A program made the position numbers and the translations under genes. DNA of 64,000 bases from Lutimaribacter degradans (GTDB taxonomy: Bacteria > Pseudomonadota > Alphaproteobacteria > Rhodobacterales > Rhodobacteraceae). Location: assembly GCF_023703375.1 (NCBI RefSeq), contig NZ_JAMQGO010000001.1, positions 124,001 to 188,000 of the forward strand, written 5' to 3'. The notes below the pieces were generated by a model. The model saw only the letters and a program-made list of their open reading frames with translations, had not been told where the DNA came from and ran no database searches. Below are positions 34,659 through 44,129 of the stretch, piece by piece (the stretch's first letter is position 1; each line of letters begins with the position of its first letter).

Positions 34659-34683
34659 TTCCATGAATTCCCATGTCATCCCT
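34659..34683. promoter_or_regulatory. MraZ-box-like direct repeats
   Basis: TTCCA, TCCCA and TCCCT recur at exactly 10-bp spacing (34659, 34669, 34679); on the other strand this reads AGGGA-N5-TGGGA-N5-TGGAA. Bacterial MraZ proteins bind short TGGG-type direct repeats with one-turn spacing upstream of their own operon, so this is a likely autoregulatory operator of the mra cluster. A TTGTTG at 34651 could be the -35. Confidence 0.55.
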
Positions 34684-34689
34684 GTTTGC

Positions 34690-34900
34690 ACGATGAGGAC
34701 GGGATCAAAGAGGGGCGCCAAGCTCCCGAAACACTCCCAAGTCAGGTTTCATACAGGCACCCGCTTCATCAGAATGAGAGATCCGGCGCGCGAGCGAGCA
34801 GACATCCCCCCAGGTGGCGCGCGCAGTCGGACACCCCGCAGAGCGGGACGAGGGCGGCGGATTGGGCAGTGGCAGCAGCTCAATCCGCCGTTTCGTTTCC
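34690..34900 (+). ncRNA. UpsM-like RNA from the mraZ leader (approximate 5' end)
   Basis: The 5' region of mraZ ends in a strong terminator 48 bases before the start codon and contains further stems (CCCGC/GCGGG at 34834-34846; self-complementary CGCGCG elements). In Rhodobacter sphaeroides the mraZ leader gives the abundant small RNA UpsM by partial termination in front of the division cluster, and is cleaved by RNase E with help of the sRNA StsR. Position and architecture match; the 5' end is my estimate, placed after the MraZ-like boxes. Confidence 0.5.
34855..34900 (+). terminator. Intrinsic terminator/attenuator in the mraZ leader
   Basis: A 13-bp stem (CGGCGGATTGGGC with GCTCAATCCGCCG, one G-U pair) and a 10-base loop are followed by TTTCGTTTCC. 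It sits within the leader of the mra/dcw operon, so transcription of the whole cluster must read through it. Confidence 0.8.
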
Positions 34901-34947
34901 AAGGGGTCAATCGCTGCATCCGGGGGAAATGAGAGGATCACGGGACA

Positions 34948-35451
34948 GTGGTTCGCAGGTTCAGAGGTGAAAGCCACCACAAGGTGGACAGCAAGGGGCG
35001 GGTCTCGATTCCGGCCTCTTTTCGCCGTGTGCTCGAGGCGGGCGACCCGAACTGGACCGATGGGCTGAGCCCCGAATTCGTGATCGTCTACGGCGACCAT
35101 CGCCGCAAATACCTTGAATGTTACACGATGGAAGCGATCGACGAGGTTGACGAAAAAATCGCCGCTCTGCCGCGTGGATCGAAAGAACGCCGCCTGCTTG
35201 AGCGGCTGTTCAGCGGCCAGTCGGAGCCGGCCAGGGTCGATGAAACGGGCCGTATCGTTCTGAGCGCCAAGCTGCGCCAGAAAATCGGGATCGAGGCCGA
35301 GGCATTCTTTATCGCCGCCGGCGACACGTTCCAGATATGGAAGCCCGAGACATACGAGCAGGAAGAACTGGCCAAGACCGAAGCCTGGCTTGACGAATTG
35401 CCCGAGGATTTCGATCCGCTCGTCCTGCTTGATGGGCCACAGGCGGGGTAG
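34948..35451 (+). CDS. mraZ: Transcriptional regulator MraZ
   Basis: First gene of the division and cell-wall cluster. The 167-residue protein has two AbrB-like SpoVT repeats: [19 protein letters not shown] near 11-29 and [21 protein letters not shown] near 94-114; the family is a DNA-binding oligomer that represses its own operon and others. The ending [12 protein letters not shown] is slightly longer than in E. coli (152 residues). The start is GTG at 34948, with GAGAGGA 11 bases upstream. Putative operators are at 34659-34683. It is followed after 4 bases by rsmH. Confidence 0.95.
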   Translation: MVRRFRGESHHKVDSKGRVSIPASFRRVLEAGDPNWTDGLSPEFVIVYGDHRRKYLECYTMEAIDEVDEKIAALPRGSKERRLLERLFSGQSEPARVDETGRIVLSAKLRQKIGIEAEAFFIAAGDTFQIWKPETYEQEELAKTEAWLDELPEDFDPLVLLDGPQAG

Positions 35452-35455
35452 GCCG

Positions 35456-36445
35456 ATGTCTGCTGCCGCCACCCCTGATACCGCTCCGCATGTTCCGGTT
35501 TTGCTGCGTCCGCTTATGCGGGCCATCAATCCGGTTTCGGGCGTTTGGCTGGATGGCACGTTCGGCGCGGGCGGCTATACCCGTGCGCTGCTTGCGGCGG
35601 GCGCATCGCGCGTGATCGCGGTTGATCGTGATCCGCTGGCATTCCGGATGGCCGCGGGTTGGGCCGACGGGTACGGCGACCGCTTGCAGATGGTCGAGGG
35701 CCTGTTTTCGCGGCTGGATGAATACGGGCAAGACCTTGATGGCGTGGTACTCGATATCGGCGTCAGCTCGATGCAGCTCGACCAGGCAGAGCGCGGGTTT
35801 TCCTTCATGCGCGACGGCCCGCTCGACATGCGGATGGCGCAGGCGGGCGAAAGCGCCGCCGACATCGTCAACACCGCCGATGAGGCGGCGCTGGCCGATA
35901 TACTGTTCCATTACGGCGAAGAGCGGGCGAGCCGTCGTATCGCGCGGGCCATCCTGCGCGCGCGGGCCGAGGCGCCGATTACCACGACCCTGCGCCTGGC
36001 CGAGATCGTCGAGGGTTGCCTGCCACGGCCGAAGCCCGGCCAGACTCACCCGGCGACACGCACTTTCCAGGCGCTGCGCGTGGCGGTGAATGACGAATAT
36101 GGCGAACTGGTTTCCGGGCTCGAGGCCGCGGAACGCGCGCTTAAACCCGGGGGCAAGCTGGCGGTGGTCACCTTTCATTCGATCGAGGACCGGATCGTGA
36201 AGCGGTTCCTGATCGACCGGTCGGGCGGGGGCGGTCGTGCCAACCGCTATGCGCCGCAACCCGAAGAGGTGGCGCCGCAATTTACCCTGCCAACGAAAAA
36301 GGCCATCGGCCCCGACGCCGATGAGTTGGCCGAGAATCCGCGTGCGCGCAGCGCCAAGCTGCGTGTCGGCATTCGCACCGATGCCCCGCCCGGGCAAAGC
36401 GACCGCAAGGCGCTGGGGCTGCCGCAAGTGAAGAGAGAGCGTTGA
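35456..36445 (+). CDS. rsmH: 16S rRNA (cytosine-1402-N4)-methyltransferase
   Basis: RsmH (MraW) methylates N4 of C1402 in the ribosomal P site using SAM. The 329-residue protein begins [10 protein letters not shown] and has the SAM motif [52 protein letters not shown], the [13 protein letters not shown] region, and [12 protein letters not shown] with [18 protein letters not shown] at the end. ATG at 35456 is 4 bases after mraZ; ftsL starts 1 base after its stop. Confidence 0.97.
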   Translation: MSAAATPDTAPHVPVLLRPLMRAINPVSGVWLDGTFGAGGYTRALLAAGASRVIAVDRDPLAFRMAAGWADGYGDRLQMVEGLFSRLDEYGQDLDGVVLDIGVSSMQLDQAERGFSFMRDGPLDMRMAQAGESAADIVNTADEAALADILFHYGEERASRRIARAILRARAEAPITTTLRLAEIVEGCLPRPKPGQTHPATRTFQALRVAVNDEYGELVSGLEAAERALKPGGKLAVVTFHSIEDRIVKRFLIDRSGGGGRANRYAPQPEEVAPQFTLPTKKAIGPDADELAENPRARSAKLRVGIRTDAPPGQSDRKALGLPQVKRER

Positions 36446-36446
36446 G

Positions 36447-36806
36447 ATGCGATCGATCCTGTCAATCCTGACCGCCTGCGCCGTGATCGGCCTTGCCTTC
36501 TGGGCCTATCACGAGAACTACAAGACGCAGGAAGCATTGGCCAAGAGCGAGCAATTGCAGCGCGATATCGCCTCGGCGCGCGCCCGGCTTTCGGTGCTGC
36601 GCGCCGAATGGGCCTATCTCAACCGGCCCGACCGTCTGCGCGAGCTGGCAACGCTGAATTTCGACAAGCTGGGGCTGCTGCCCTTCGCGCCCGAGCAGTT
36701 CGGTCGGGTCGACAAGGTGCCGTATCCGCCGCAGGGCCAGATGCTGCCGGTTACACAGCCGGTTGACGTGTCCTCGGCCATGAACGCGACGGAGGCAAGC
36801 GAATGA
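36447..36806 (+). CDS. ftsL: Cell division protein FtsL
   Basis: A 119-residue bitopic protein: membrane span at about 5-23 (ILTACAVIGLAFWAYHENY), then a periplasmic coiled coil (TQEALAKSEQLQRDIASARARLSVLRAEWAYLNRPDRL) and the conserved LNFDKLGLLP. FtsL joins FtsB and FtsQ in the complex that activates FtsWI at the septum. The sequence is weakly conserved, but size, topology and place between rsmH and ftsI identify it. It overlaps ftsI by 4 bases. Confidence 0.93.
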   Translation: MRSILSILTACAVIGLAFWAYHENYKTQEALAKSEQLQRDIASARARLSVLRAEWAYLNRPDRLRELATLNFDKLGLLPFAPEQFGRVDKVPYPPQGQMLPVTQPVDVSSAMNATEASE

Positions 36807-38590
36807 TCCGCACACCGCTGCGCCCGTTGGCGCGTATCCTTGATGCACGGCAAAAGGGCGAAAACCCCGACGCGATCGAGCGCGAGAACATTCGCCTGCG
36901 CCACGAGGAAATGCGCGACCGCGCGCGGCGCCGGGCCGAGGGGCGGTTGTTGGTGCTGGGCCTGGCGTTTTTCTGCGCCTTTTCGGTGATCGGTGCGCGC
37001 ATGGGCCACCTGGCCGCGTCGGAACCGGCTGAACCGCGCGCCAGCGCCGCAGGGGCAGCGATTATCGCGCAGCGGGCCGATATCGTCGACCGCAGGGGCC
37101 GCGTGCTGGCAACCAATCTCGATACCTATTCGCTCTATGCACAGCCGCCGCAGATGATCGAACCAGCGCGCGCAGCCCGCGAATTGGCACAGATCTTTCC
37201 CGACCTGAACGAGTCCGATCTGCTGGAGGATTTCACCGGCAAGCGCAAGTTCCTGTGGATCAAGAAAAAACTCAGCCCCGAGCAAAAGCAGGCCGTGCAT
37301 GACATCGGCGAGCCGGGCCTGTTGTTCGGCCCGCGCGAGATGCGCCTTTACCCCAATGGCAAACTGGCCGCGCATATCCTGGGCGGCGCCAGTTTCGGCC
37401 GCGAGGGTGTGCATGCCGCCGAGGTGATCGGCGTCGCGGGGATCGAAAAGCAATATGACGAGCTGCTGCGCGACGCGGCACGCGGCGGACAGCCGCTGGA
37501 ATTGTCGCTGGACCTGTCGGTGCAGGCTGCAGCCGAACGGGTGTTGCACGGCGGTATGCGCCTGATGAACGCCAAGGGCGCGGCGGCGGTATTGATGGAT
37601 GTGCATACCGGCGAGGTTATTTCGCTGGTCAGCTTGCCCGATTTCGACCCCAACGACAGGCCGCGCGCCCCGACCGAGGGCAACCCCAGCGACAGCCCGC
37701 TGTTCAACCGCGCGGTGCAGGGTGTGTATGAGCTGGGCTCGACCTTCAAGATCTTCGCAGTGGCCCAGGCGATGGAACTGGGGTTGATCAATCCATCGAC
37801 CGTGATCGACACCAAGGGCCCGTTGCGCTGGGGCAAGCATAGAATTCGCGACTTTCGCAATTACGGGCCGGAACTGTCCGCCACGAAGGTGATCGTCAAA
37901 TCCTCGAATATCGGCACCGCCCGGATCGCGCAGATGATCGGCGAAGAGCGACAGCAAGACTTTCTGCGCAGCATCGGGATGTTCGAGCCGACACCGCTGG
38001 AAATCGTCGAGGCGGCAGGCGGGCGCCCGCTGTTGCCCCCCAACTGGTCCGAACTCAGCACCATGACGGTTTCCTATGGCCACGGCATGTCGGCAACGCC
38101 ACTTCATCTTGCGGCCGGGTACGCCGCGATAGCCAACGGGGGCATGTATGTCGCACCCACCGTTATCAAGCAGGACCGGCCGCAATACGGGCCGCGCGTG
38201 CTGTCGCCCGACGTGGCCGAGGCCAGCCGGCAGATGTTGCGCAAGGTCGTGACCGAGGGCACTGCCAGCTTTGGCGACGTGCCGGGATACGCCGTGGCCG
38301 GCAAGACCGGCACGGCTGACAAGCCCAAGGAGCGCGGCGGCGGCTATTACGAGGACAAGGTGATTGCGACCTTCGCCAGCATGTTCCCAGCCCATGATCC
38401 GAAATACGTTCTTGTCGTCACTTTGGACGAGCCGGTGGAAACCAGCGGCGACGAGCCGCGCCGCACCGCGGGCTGGACAGCCGTGCCGGTGGCCGCCGAG
38501 ATGATCCGCCGGGTTGCGCCCCTGCTTGGCCTGTGGCCCGAGATTGAACCGGGCAACCTGGCTGATATAACGCTCACATCATCTGAATGA
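36803..38590 (+). CDS. ftsI: Septal peptidoglycan transpeptidase FtsI (PBP3)
   Basis: A 595-residue class B penicillin-binding protein that crosslinks septal peptidoglycan. Cytoplasmic basic segment, membrane span near 50-68 (LLVLGLAFFCAFSVIGARM), the pedestal domain starting IIAQRADIVDRRGRVLAT, and the transpeptidase domain with the catalytic STFK near 312, SSN near 367 and KTGT near 500. The GVYELGSTFKIF context is typical. It overlaps ftsL (ATGA) and is 15 bp from murE. Confidence 0.97.
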   Translation: MIRTPLRPLARILDARQKGENPDAIERENIRLRHEEMRDRARRRAEGRLLVLGLAFFCAFSVIGARMGHLAASEPAEPRASAAGAAIIAQRADIVDRRGRVLATNLDTYSLYAQPPQMIEPARAARELAQIFPDLNESDLLEDFTGKRKFLWIKKKLSPEQKQAVHDIGEPGLLFGPREMRLYPNGKLAAHILGGASFGREGVHAAEVIGVAGIEKQYDELLRDAARGGQPLELSLDLSVQAAAERVLHGGMRLMNAKGAAAVLMDVHTGEVISLVSLPDFDPNDRPRAPTEGNPSDSPLFNRAVQGVYELGSTFKIFAVAQAMELGLINPSTVIDTKGPLRWGKHRIRDFRNYGPELSATKVIVKSSNIGTARIAQMIGEERQQDFLRSIGMFEPTPLEIVEAAGGRPLLPPNWSELSTMTVSYGHGMSATPLHLAAGYAAIANGGMYVAPTVIKQDRPQYGPRVLSPDVAEASRQMLRKVVTEGTASFGDVPGYAVAGKTGTADKPKERGGGYYEDKVIATFASMFPAHDPKYVLVVTLDEPVETSGDEPRRTAGWTAVPVAAEMIRRVAPLLGLWPEIEPGNLADITLTSSE

Positions 38591-38605
38591 ACGCGGGCAG
38601 GGTGC

Positions 38606-40111
38606 ATGGGCGGGCAGACAAAGACACTGGCACAGCTGGGGCTGACCGCTTCAGGCGGCCGCGAGGTTTCGATCACGGGCCTTGCCGTGGACAGCCGCGA
38701 GGTGAAAGCGGGTTTTCTTTTCGCAGCCTTGCCCGGCAGCCGGGTGCACGGGGCCGAGTTCATCCGCTACGCGCTGGGCCTGGGCGCGGTGGCGGTGCTG
38801 ACAGATGCGGCAGGCGCAGCCTTGGCGGCCGAGCAGATCGACGCCCATGATCCCGCCGTGGTCGTGGCGGAAGATCCGCGCGAGGCGTTGGCCGGGGCGG
38901 CGGCGCTGTGGTTCGGCGCGCAGCCTGCCACGATGGTGGCGGTGACCGGCACCAACGGCAAGACATCGGTCTCGACCTTCACCCGCCAGATCTGGATCGC
39001 GTTGGGCGCGCAGGCCGTCAACCTGGGCACGACCGGGGTCGAGGGGGCCTATACCGCGCCTCTGGCCCACACCACGCCCGAGCCCATCACGTTGCATCGT
39101 GCCCTGGCCGATTGCGCCGCCGCCGGCATTACCCATGCCGCCATGGAAGCATCCAGCCACGGGTTGGATCAGAAACGGCTGGATGGCGTGCACCTGCGCG
39201 CGGCGGGTTTCACGAATTTCACCCAGGATCACCTTGATTATCACAAGACGTTCGACGCGTATTTCGCCGCCAAGGCCGGGCTTTTTGGTCGCGTTCTGCC
39301 CCAGGATGGCACCGCCGTGATCAACATGGATGATCCGCGCGGTCCCGACATGGCGCAAATCGCCGAGCATCGCGGCCAGCAGGTTATCCGCGTGGGGCAC
39401 AATCCCGGCATGGACCTGCAATTGCAGGCGCAGCGGTTCGATGCCACCGGGCAGCAATTGCGGCTGGCCTGGCAGGGCGAGGTGCATCTGCTTCGACTGC
39501 CGCTGATCGGCGGTTTCCAGGCCGAGAACGTGGCCATCGCGGCGGGGTTGGTCATCGCGGCGGGGGCGGCCGACCCCGAGGCGGTGCTGCGCGTCTTGCC
39601 ACAGTTGGAAACCGTGCCGGGCCGGATGCAACTGGCGGCCACGCGCGACAACGGGGCAGCGGTTTTCGTCGATTACGCCCATACGCCCGACGCGGTGGCG
39701 ACCGCGCTGCGCGCATTGCGCCCGCATGTGATGGGGCGGCTGGTGGCCATCGTGGGGGCCGGCGGCGATCGAGACCGTGCCAAGCGCCCGCTGATGGGGC
39801 GGGCGGCAGGCGAAAACGCCGATCTTGTGATCGTGACCGATGACAACCCGCGCAGCGAAGACCCCGCCACCATTCGCGCGGCGGTGATGGAAGGTTTGGC
39901 CACCACTGCATCGGCCGCCTCGGCCATCGAGGTGGCCGACCGGGCCGAGGCCATCCTGCGCGGCGTCGATGCTCTGCAACCCGGCGATGCCCTGCTGATC
40001 TGCGGCAAGGGGCACGAGACCGGCCAGATCGTGGGCGACACGGTCTATCCCTTCAATGATGCCGAACAGGCCAGCGTCGCCGTGGCCGCGCTGGACGGGT
40101 TGATGCCATGA
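38606..40111 (+). CDS. murE: UDP-MurNAc-L-Ala-D-Glu:meso-diaminopimelate ligase
   Basis: A 501-residue Mur ligase adding meso-diaminopimelate. The ATP loop is GTNGKTSV near 115, the carbamoylated-lysine region follows, and DDNPRSEDP near 412 has the DNPR motif that selects meso-DAP over lysine, consistent with a Gram-negative wall; lysC in this window begins the DAP pathway. NFTQDHLDYHKTFDAYF and LICGKGHETGQ are family blocks. Start ATG 38606. It overlaps murF by 4 bases. Confidence 0.97.
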   Translation: MGGQTKTLAQLGLTASGGREVSITGLAVDSREVKAGFLFAALPGSRVHGAEFIRYALGLGAVAVLTDAAGAALAAEQIDAHDPAVVVAEDPREALAGAAALWFGAQPATMVAVTGTNGKTSVSTFTRQIWIALGAQAVNLGTTGVEGAYTAPLAHTTPEPITLHRALADCAAAGITHAAMEASSHGLDQKRLDGVHLRAAGFTNFTQDHLDYHKTFDAYFAAKAGLFGRVLPQDGTAVINMDDPRGPDMAQIAEHRGQQVIRVGHNPGMDLQLQAQRFDATGQQLRLAWQGEVHLLRLPLIGGFQAENVAIAAGLVIAAGAADPEAVLRVLPQLETVPGRMQLAATRDNGAAVFVDYAHTPDAVATALRALRPHVMGRLVAIVGAGGDRDRAKRPLMGRAAGENADLVIVTDDNPRSEDPATIRAAVMEGLATTASAASAIEVADRAEAILRGVDALQPGDALLICGKGHETGQIVGDTVYPFNDAEQASVAVAALDGLMP

Positions 40112-41562
40112 ACGCGCCCGTGCTCTGGACTGCGGCGGATGCCGCCCGCGCCACCGGCGGCGACGCCACCGCTTCCTGGTCGGCCACCGGCGTTTCGATC
40201 GACACCCGCACCCTGCAGGAGGGCGATCTTTTCGTGGCGCTCAAGGCGGCGCGCGACGGGCATGAATTCGTCGCGCAGGCCCTGGCCAAGGGGGCCGCTG
40301 CCGCGCTTGTCAGCCATGTGCCCGATGGGGTGCCCCCCGATGCGCCGCTGTTGATCGTGCCGGACGTGTTGGCGGCGCTCGAGGACCTGGCCCGGGCGGC
40401 CAGGGATCGCACGCGGGCCAAGGTGATCGGGGTGACCGGCTCGGTCGGCAAGACCTCGACCAAGGAAATGCTGCGCATGGTGTTGTCGGGGCAGGGCCGC
40501 ACCCATGCGGCCGAGGCAAGCTATAACAACCATTGGGGCGTACCGCTGACCCTTGCGCGGATGCCGGCGGATACCGAGTTCGCGGTGATCGAGATCGGCA
40601 TGAACGCACCGGGCGAAATCGCGCCGCTGTCAAGGCTGGCGCGCCCGCATGTGGTGATGGTCACAACCGTGGCCGCAGCGCACTTGGAAGCCTTTGAAAA
40701 CCTCGATGGTATCGCCCATGAAAAGGCCAGCATCGCCGACGGGCTGGAACCCGCGGGCTTTGCCGTGCTGAACGGCGACATCGACACGACGCATATCCTG
40801 CAAGACCGCGCCCGCGCGATGGGCGCGAAGGTGCTGACATTCGGCGAGGCCGCGCGAAACCACCACCGGGCGACCGTGATCCGGTTGATCGACACAACCA
40901 CGGTCGTGCGTGGCCGGGCCTGGCGTCGGCCGATGCTGTTCAAGGTGCAGGCCGCGGGCCGGCACTTCGCGGTCAACGGCATGGGGGTGCTGGCGGTGGT
41001 CAGCGCGCTTGGGCTTGACCTCGGCATCGCCGCCAGCGACCTGGGTCGATGGGCGCCCCCCGCCGGGCGCGGCGCGCGCGAACGCATTCACATGGACACG
41101 GTCAACGAGGACCTGGTGTTCGAACTGATCGACGATGCCTTCAACGCCAACCCCAGTTCGATGGCGGCCGCGCTTGAAGTGTTGGCCGCCGCCCGGACCG
41201 ACGATGGCATCGGGCGTGTCTCGAAGGGGCGGCGCATTGCCATACTGGGCGATATGCTGGAACTGGGTCAGGACGAGATCGCCATGCATGTGGCCATCGC
41301 CGACTTGCCATGGATCGCCAGCCTGGACAGGGTGCATTGCGTTGGCCAGCGGATGCGCCACCTGCACGAGGCATTGCCCGCGAACATGCGTGGAGAATGG
41401 CACGCCGATGCCGGTGCCATGGCAGCCCGCGTGCGGCGCCTGCTTGACGCGGGGGACGTGGTGCTTGTCAAGGGATCGAAGGGCAGCAAGGTGTCCGCGG
41501 TGGTTGACGCGCTGCGCAAACTGGGCCATGCCGCGCGATCATCTGAAAAAGGGGCCGAATAG
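40108..41562 (+). CDS. murF: UDP-MurNAc-tripeptide:D-Ala-D-Ala ligase
   Basis: A 484-residue Mur ligase that adds the D-Ala-D-Ala dipeptide made by Ddl. Seen: VSIDTRTLQEGDLFVAL, ATP loop VTGSVGKTSTKEML near 110, SYNNHWGVPLTL, EIGMNAPGEI, DDAFNANPSSMAAALEVL and ILGDMLELG, all typical of MurF. It starts inside the murE stop (ATGA) and is followed immediately by mraY with no gap, so translation is likely coupled. Confidence 0.97.
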   Translation: MNAPVLWTAADAARATGGDATASWSATGVSIDTRTLQEGDLFVALKAARDGHEFVAQALAKGAAAALVSHVPDGVPPDAPLLIVPDVLAALEDLARAARDRTRAKVIGVTGSVGKTSTKEMLRMVLSGQGRTHAAEASYNNHWGVPLTLARMPADTEFAVIEIGMNAPGEIAPLSRLARPHVVMVTTVAAAHLEAFENLDGIAHEKASIADGLEPAGFAVLNGDIDTTHILQDRARAMGAKVLTFGEAARNHHRATVIRLIDTTTVVRGRAWRRPMLFKVQAAGRHFAVNGMGVLAVVSALGLDLGIAASDLGRWAPPAGRGARERIHMDTVNEDLVFELIDDAFNANPSSMAAALEVLAAARTDDGIGRVSKGRRIAILGDMLELGQDEIAMHVAIADLPWIASLDRVHCVGQRMRHLHEALPANMRGEWHADAGAMAARVRRLLDAGDVVLVKGSKGSKVSAVVDALRKLGHAARSSEKGAE

Positions 41563-42645
41563 ATGCTGTATTGGTTGACCGAGCTGTCGGATGGCGGCGA
41601 TGTCTTCAATCTCTTTCGCTACATCACTTTCCGTTCGGGCGGGGCGTTCTTTACCGCGCTTCTGTTCGGCTTCCTGTTCGGCCGTCCGCTGATTAATGTT
41701 TTGCGCAAGCGCCAGGGCAGGGGCCAACCCATTCGCGATGACGGCCCCGAAGGGCACATGGCCAAGGCGGGCACGCCCACCATGGGCGGGCTGCTGATCG
41801 TGGGGGCGCTGTTGTCATCGACCCTGCTATGGGCGCGGCTGGACAACCCGTTCGTCTGGATGGTGCTTTTCGTGACCATGAGCTACGGGTTGATCGGGTT
41901 CGCGGACGATTACGCCAAGGTCAGCAAGCAGAACACCAAGGGCGTGTCGGGCAAGCTGCGCCTTGGTCTGGGCTTTCTGATCGCGGGTATCGCGGCCTGG
42001 TGGGCCGCTCACTACCACCCCACGCCGTTGTCGAACCACCTGGCTTTCCCGGTGTTCAAGGAAACGCTGCTTTACCTGGGCTACCTGTTCATTCCCTTCG
42101 CGATGATCGTGATCGTGGGGGCGGCGAACGCGGTGAACCTGACCGACGGTTTGGATGGCCTGGCCATCATGCCGGTCATGATCGCGGCCGGCACGTTCGG
42201 CGTCATCGCCTACGCGGTGGGGCGGGTCGATTTCACCGACTACCTTGATGTGCATTACGTGCCCGGAACGGGCGAGATCCTTGTTTTCGTGGCCGGCCTG
42301 ATCGGCGGCGGGCTGGGATTCTTGTGGTACAACGCGCCGCCGGCGGCGGTGTTCATGGGCGATACCGGCAGCCTGGCCCTTGGCGGTGCCCTGGGCGCCA
42401 TTGCCGTTGCCACCAAGCACGAGATCGTGCTGGCAATCGTCGGTGGGCTGTTCGTTGTCGAGGCATTGAGCGTGATCATCCAGGTCGGCTATTTCAAACG
42501 TACGGGCAAGCGCGTTTTCCTGATGGCGCCGATCCACCACCACTATGAAAAGAAGGGCTGGAGCGAGTCGCAGATCGTGATCCGGTTCTGGATCATCGCG
42601 CTGATCCTGGCGATGATCGGCCTTGCGACTTTGAAGGTGCGCTGA
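41563..42645 (+). CDS. mraY: Phospho-MurNAc-pentapeptide translocase
   Basis: MraY attaches phospho-MurNAc-pentapeptide to undecaprenyl phosphate, forming lipid I. The 360-residue inner-membrane protein has ten hydrophobic segments and the hallmark cytoplasmic loops: [13 protein letters not shown], the Mg-binding [29 protein letters not shown], and [15 protein letters not shown] with the essential HHH. Its ATG abuts the murF stop. A dispersed palindrome follows within 60 bp. Confidence 0.98.
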   Translation: MLYWLTELSDGGDVFNLFRYITFRSGGAFFTALLFGFLFGRPLINVLRKRQGRGQPIRDDGPEGHMAKAGTPTMGGLLIVGALLSSTLLWARLDNPFVWMVLFVTMSYGLIGFADDYAKVSKQNTKGVSGKLRLGLGFLIAGIAAWWAAHYHPTPLSNHLAFPVFKETLLYLGYLFIPFAMIVIVGAANAVNLTDGLDGLAIMPVMIAAGTFGVIAYAVGRVDFTDYLDVHYVPGTGEILVFVAGLIGGGLGFLWYNAPPAAVFMGDTGSLALGGALGAIAVATKHEIVLAIVGGLFVVEALSVIIQVGYFKRTGKRVFLMAPIHHHYEKKGWSESQIVIRFWIIALILAMIGLATLKVR

Positions 42646-42700
42646 TCCGAATGGGCGCGGCTGTGCCGCGCGCATGACATCTCGCCTGCGGCTCGGATGA

Positions 42701-42762
42701 TGGGGGCGCTGCCCCGGCGCGCCCTGCGCGCCTCCCCCGGGGTATTTGCGGCAAGAGGAAGC
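42701..42762 (+). repeat. Dispersed palindromic repeat, copy C
   Basis: GGGGGCGCTGCCCC, then GCGCG stems, CTCCCCCGGGGTATTT and GCGGCAAGAGGAAG, the same order as copies A and B. A smaller perfect hairpin GCGCGGC/GCCGCGC at 42655-42671 precedes it. It splits mraY from the next gene. Confidence 0.8.
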
Positions 42763-42826
42763 GGGCAGGCTGGCCAAACCCTGCGCTGTCAACTATGGTT
42801 GACACATATTGACGGGAGGTTTGGCC

Positions 42827-44044
42827 ATGTTCGATGCGGAAAAGGGACTGCAGGCGCCAGCCCTGTCGGGCGCGCCGCGTGCCGGGCTGTGCACCGATTG
42901 CGGCGTGTCGCGCATGGGGGATGGCCGGGCCTGCGGGCGCGCCTGCCAGTTCATTCAACCCGATTACGAGGCGGCCGAGGCGCGCGTGCATGGCCGCCGG
43001 CCGGGCGTCGGGGACGAGGCGTTTTTCGGTGTGACGCAGGCCATGCTGCGCGCGCGGCTTGCCCCGCCCGCGCCGGGGGCGCAATGGACCGGGTTGACCA
43101 CCGGGCTGGCGGCCGAGCTGTTGCGCACCGGCGTGGTCGACGCGGTTCTGGCCACCGCGCCAGACCCCGATGACAGGTGGGCGCCACGCCCGGTTATCGT
43201 GACCGACCCGCAAGCGATGGCTGAGTGCCGGGGCATGCGCATGGGGTTTGGCCCGTTACTGGCGCTGCTGGAGCCCGCGATTGCGGCAGGTCACAGGCGT
43301 TTGGCGGTTGTTGGTATCCCCTGCCAGGTCTACGCGCTGCGCGCGCTCGAGGCCGAGTTGGAGTTGGAGCGGCTTTACGTGATTGGTACGCCCTGTTCGG
43401 ACAATACCACCACGGCGCGGTTTCACGAGTTTCTTGCCTTGCTGGAGGATCGGCCCGAGCGCGTCACCTACCTGGAGTTTCGTGCCGATTACCGGGTCGA
43501 GCTGCGCTTTGACGACGGGCGCAAGCCGCGGTTCATCCCGTTTCTCAAGTTGCCGATTTCGGACTTGCCGGCGGATTTCTTTCCGATGACCTGCAAGACA
43601 TGCGTGGATTACACCAACCGGCTGGCCGATATCACGGTGGGCTACATGGGCGGTGACGGGGACCAATGGCTGATCGTGCGCAACGCGCGCGGGGCCGAGA
43701 TGTTGGCCGCAATGGGAGAGCGCGTTGTCACGCGTCCGCTGGTCGACAAGGGGCGGCGCGAGGCGGCTGTAAAGGGATTCCTGGCCAATACCGAGCGTGC
43801 GGCAGGCGGCTTGCCATTGCGGCGGATGCCCGGTTGGGTGCGTCCAATCGTGGCGTGGTTGCAGCCGCGTATCGGGCCGCGCGGCCTGGAATTCGCCCGG
43901 GCGCGTGTCGAGATGAAGGCGATCGAGAGTATCTTGCATCTGCGCCGCGCCCATCCGGCGCGGGTCAAGAACATGGTGCCGGCCCATGTCTGGCGTGTTG
44001 CGGCGCACTACGGGCTGGTGCCCGGCCCCGACGAACGGCGCTGA
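42827..44044 (+). CDS. Coenzyme F420 hydrogenase/dehydrogenase beta-subunit family protein
   Basis: A 405-residue iron-sulfur flavoprotein-like protein. Cysteines are grouped: LCTDCGVS and GRACGRACQ (about 20-42) form a ferredoxin-like site; [22 protein letters not shown] and [22 protein letters not shown] add more. The family includes FrhB, F420-linked enzymes and the BciB 8-vinyl reductase of phototrophs. No F420 or bacteriochlorophyll genes are in the window, so the substrate is open. ATG at 42827 has GGGAGG 7 bases upstream and is preferred over the TTG at 42809. It interrupts the cluster between mraY and murD, same strand. Confidence 0.85.
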   Translation: MFDAEKGLQAPALSGAPRAGLCTDCGVSRMGDGRACGRACQFIQPDYEAAEARVHGRRPGVGDEAFFGVTQAMLRARLAPPAPGAQWTGLTTGLAAELLRTGVVDAVLATAPDPDDRWAPRPVIVTDPQAMAECRGMRMGFGPLLALLEPAIAAGHRRLAVVGIPCQVYALRALEAELELERLYVIGTPCSDNTTTARFHEFLALLEDRPERVTYLEFRADYRVELRFDDGRKPRFIPFLKLPISDLPADFFPMTCKTCVDYTNRLADITVGYMGGDGDQWLIVRNARGAEMLAAMGERVVTRPLVDKGRREAAVKGFLANTERAAGGLPLRRMPGWVRPIVAWLQPRIGPRGLEFARARVEMKAIESILHLRRAHPARVKNMVPAHVWRVAAHYGLVPGPDERR

Positions 44045-44129
44045 GACTTCGGGCCCCGGTGTTGCAGGGGCTTTCGCCGTCGCCTGCTTTGCGGTAGCGA
44101 TCTGGCCCAAGGCAATGGCGGAGGCACGC

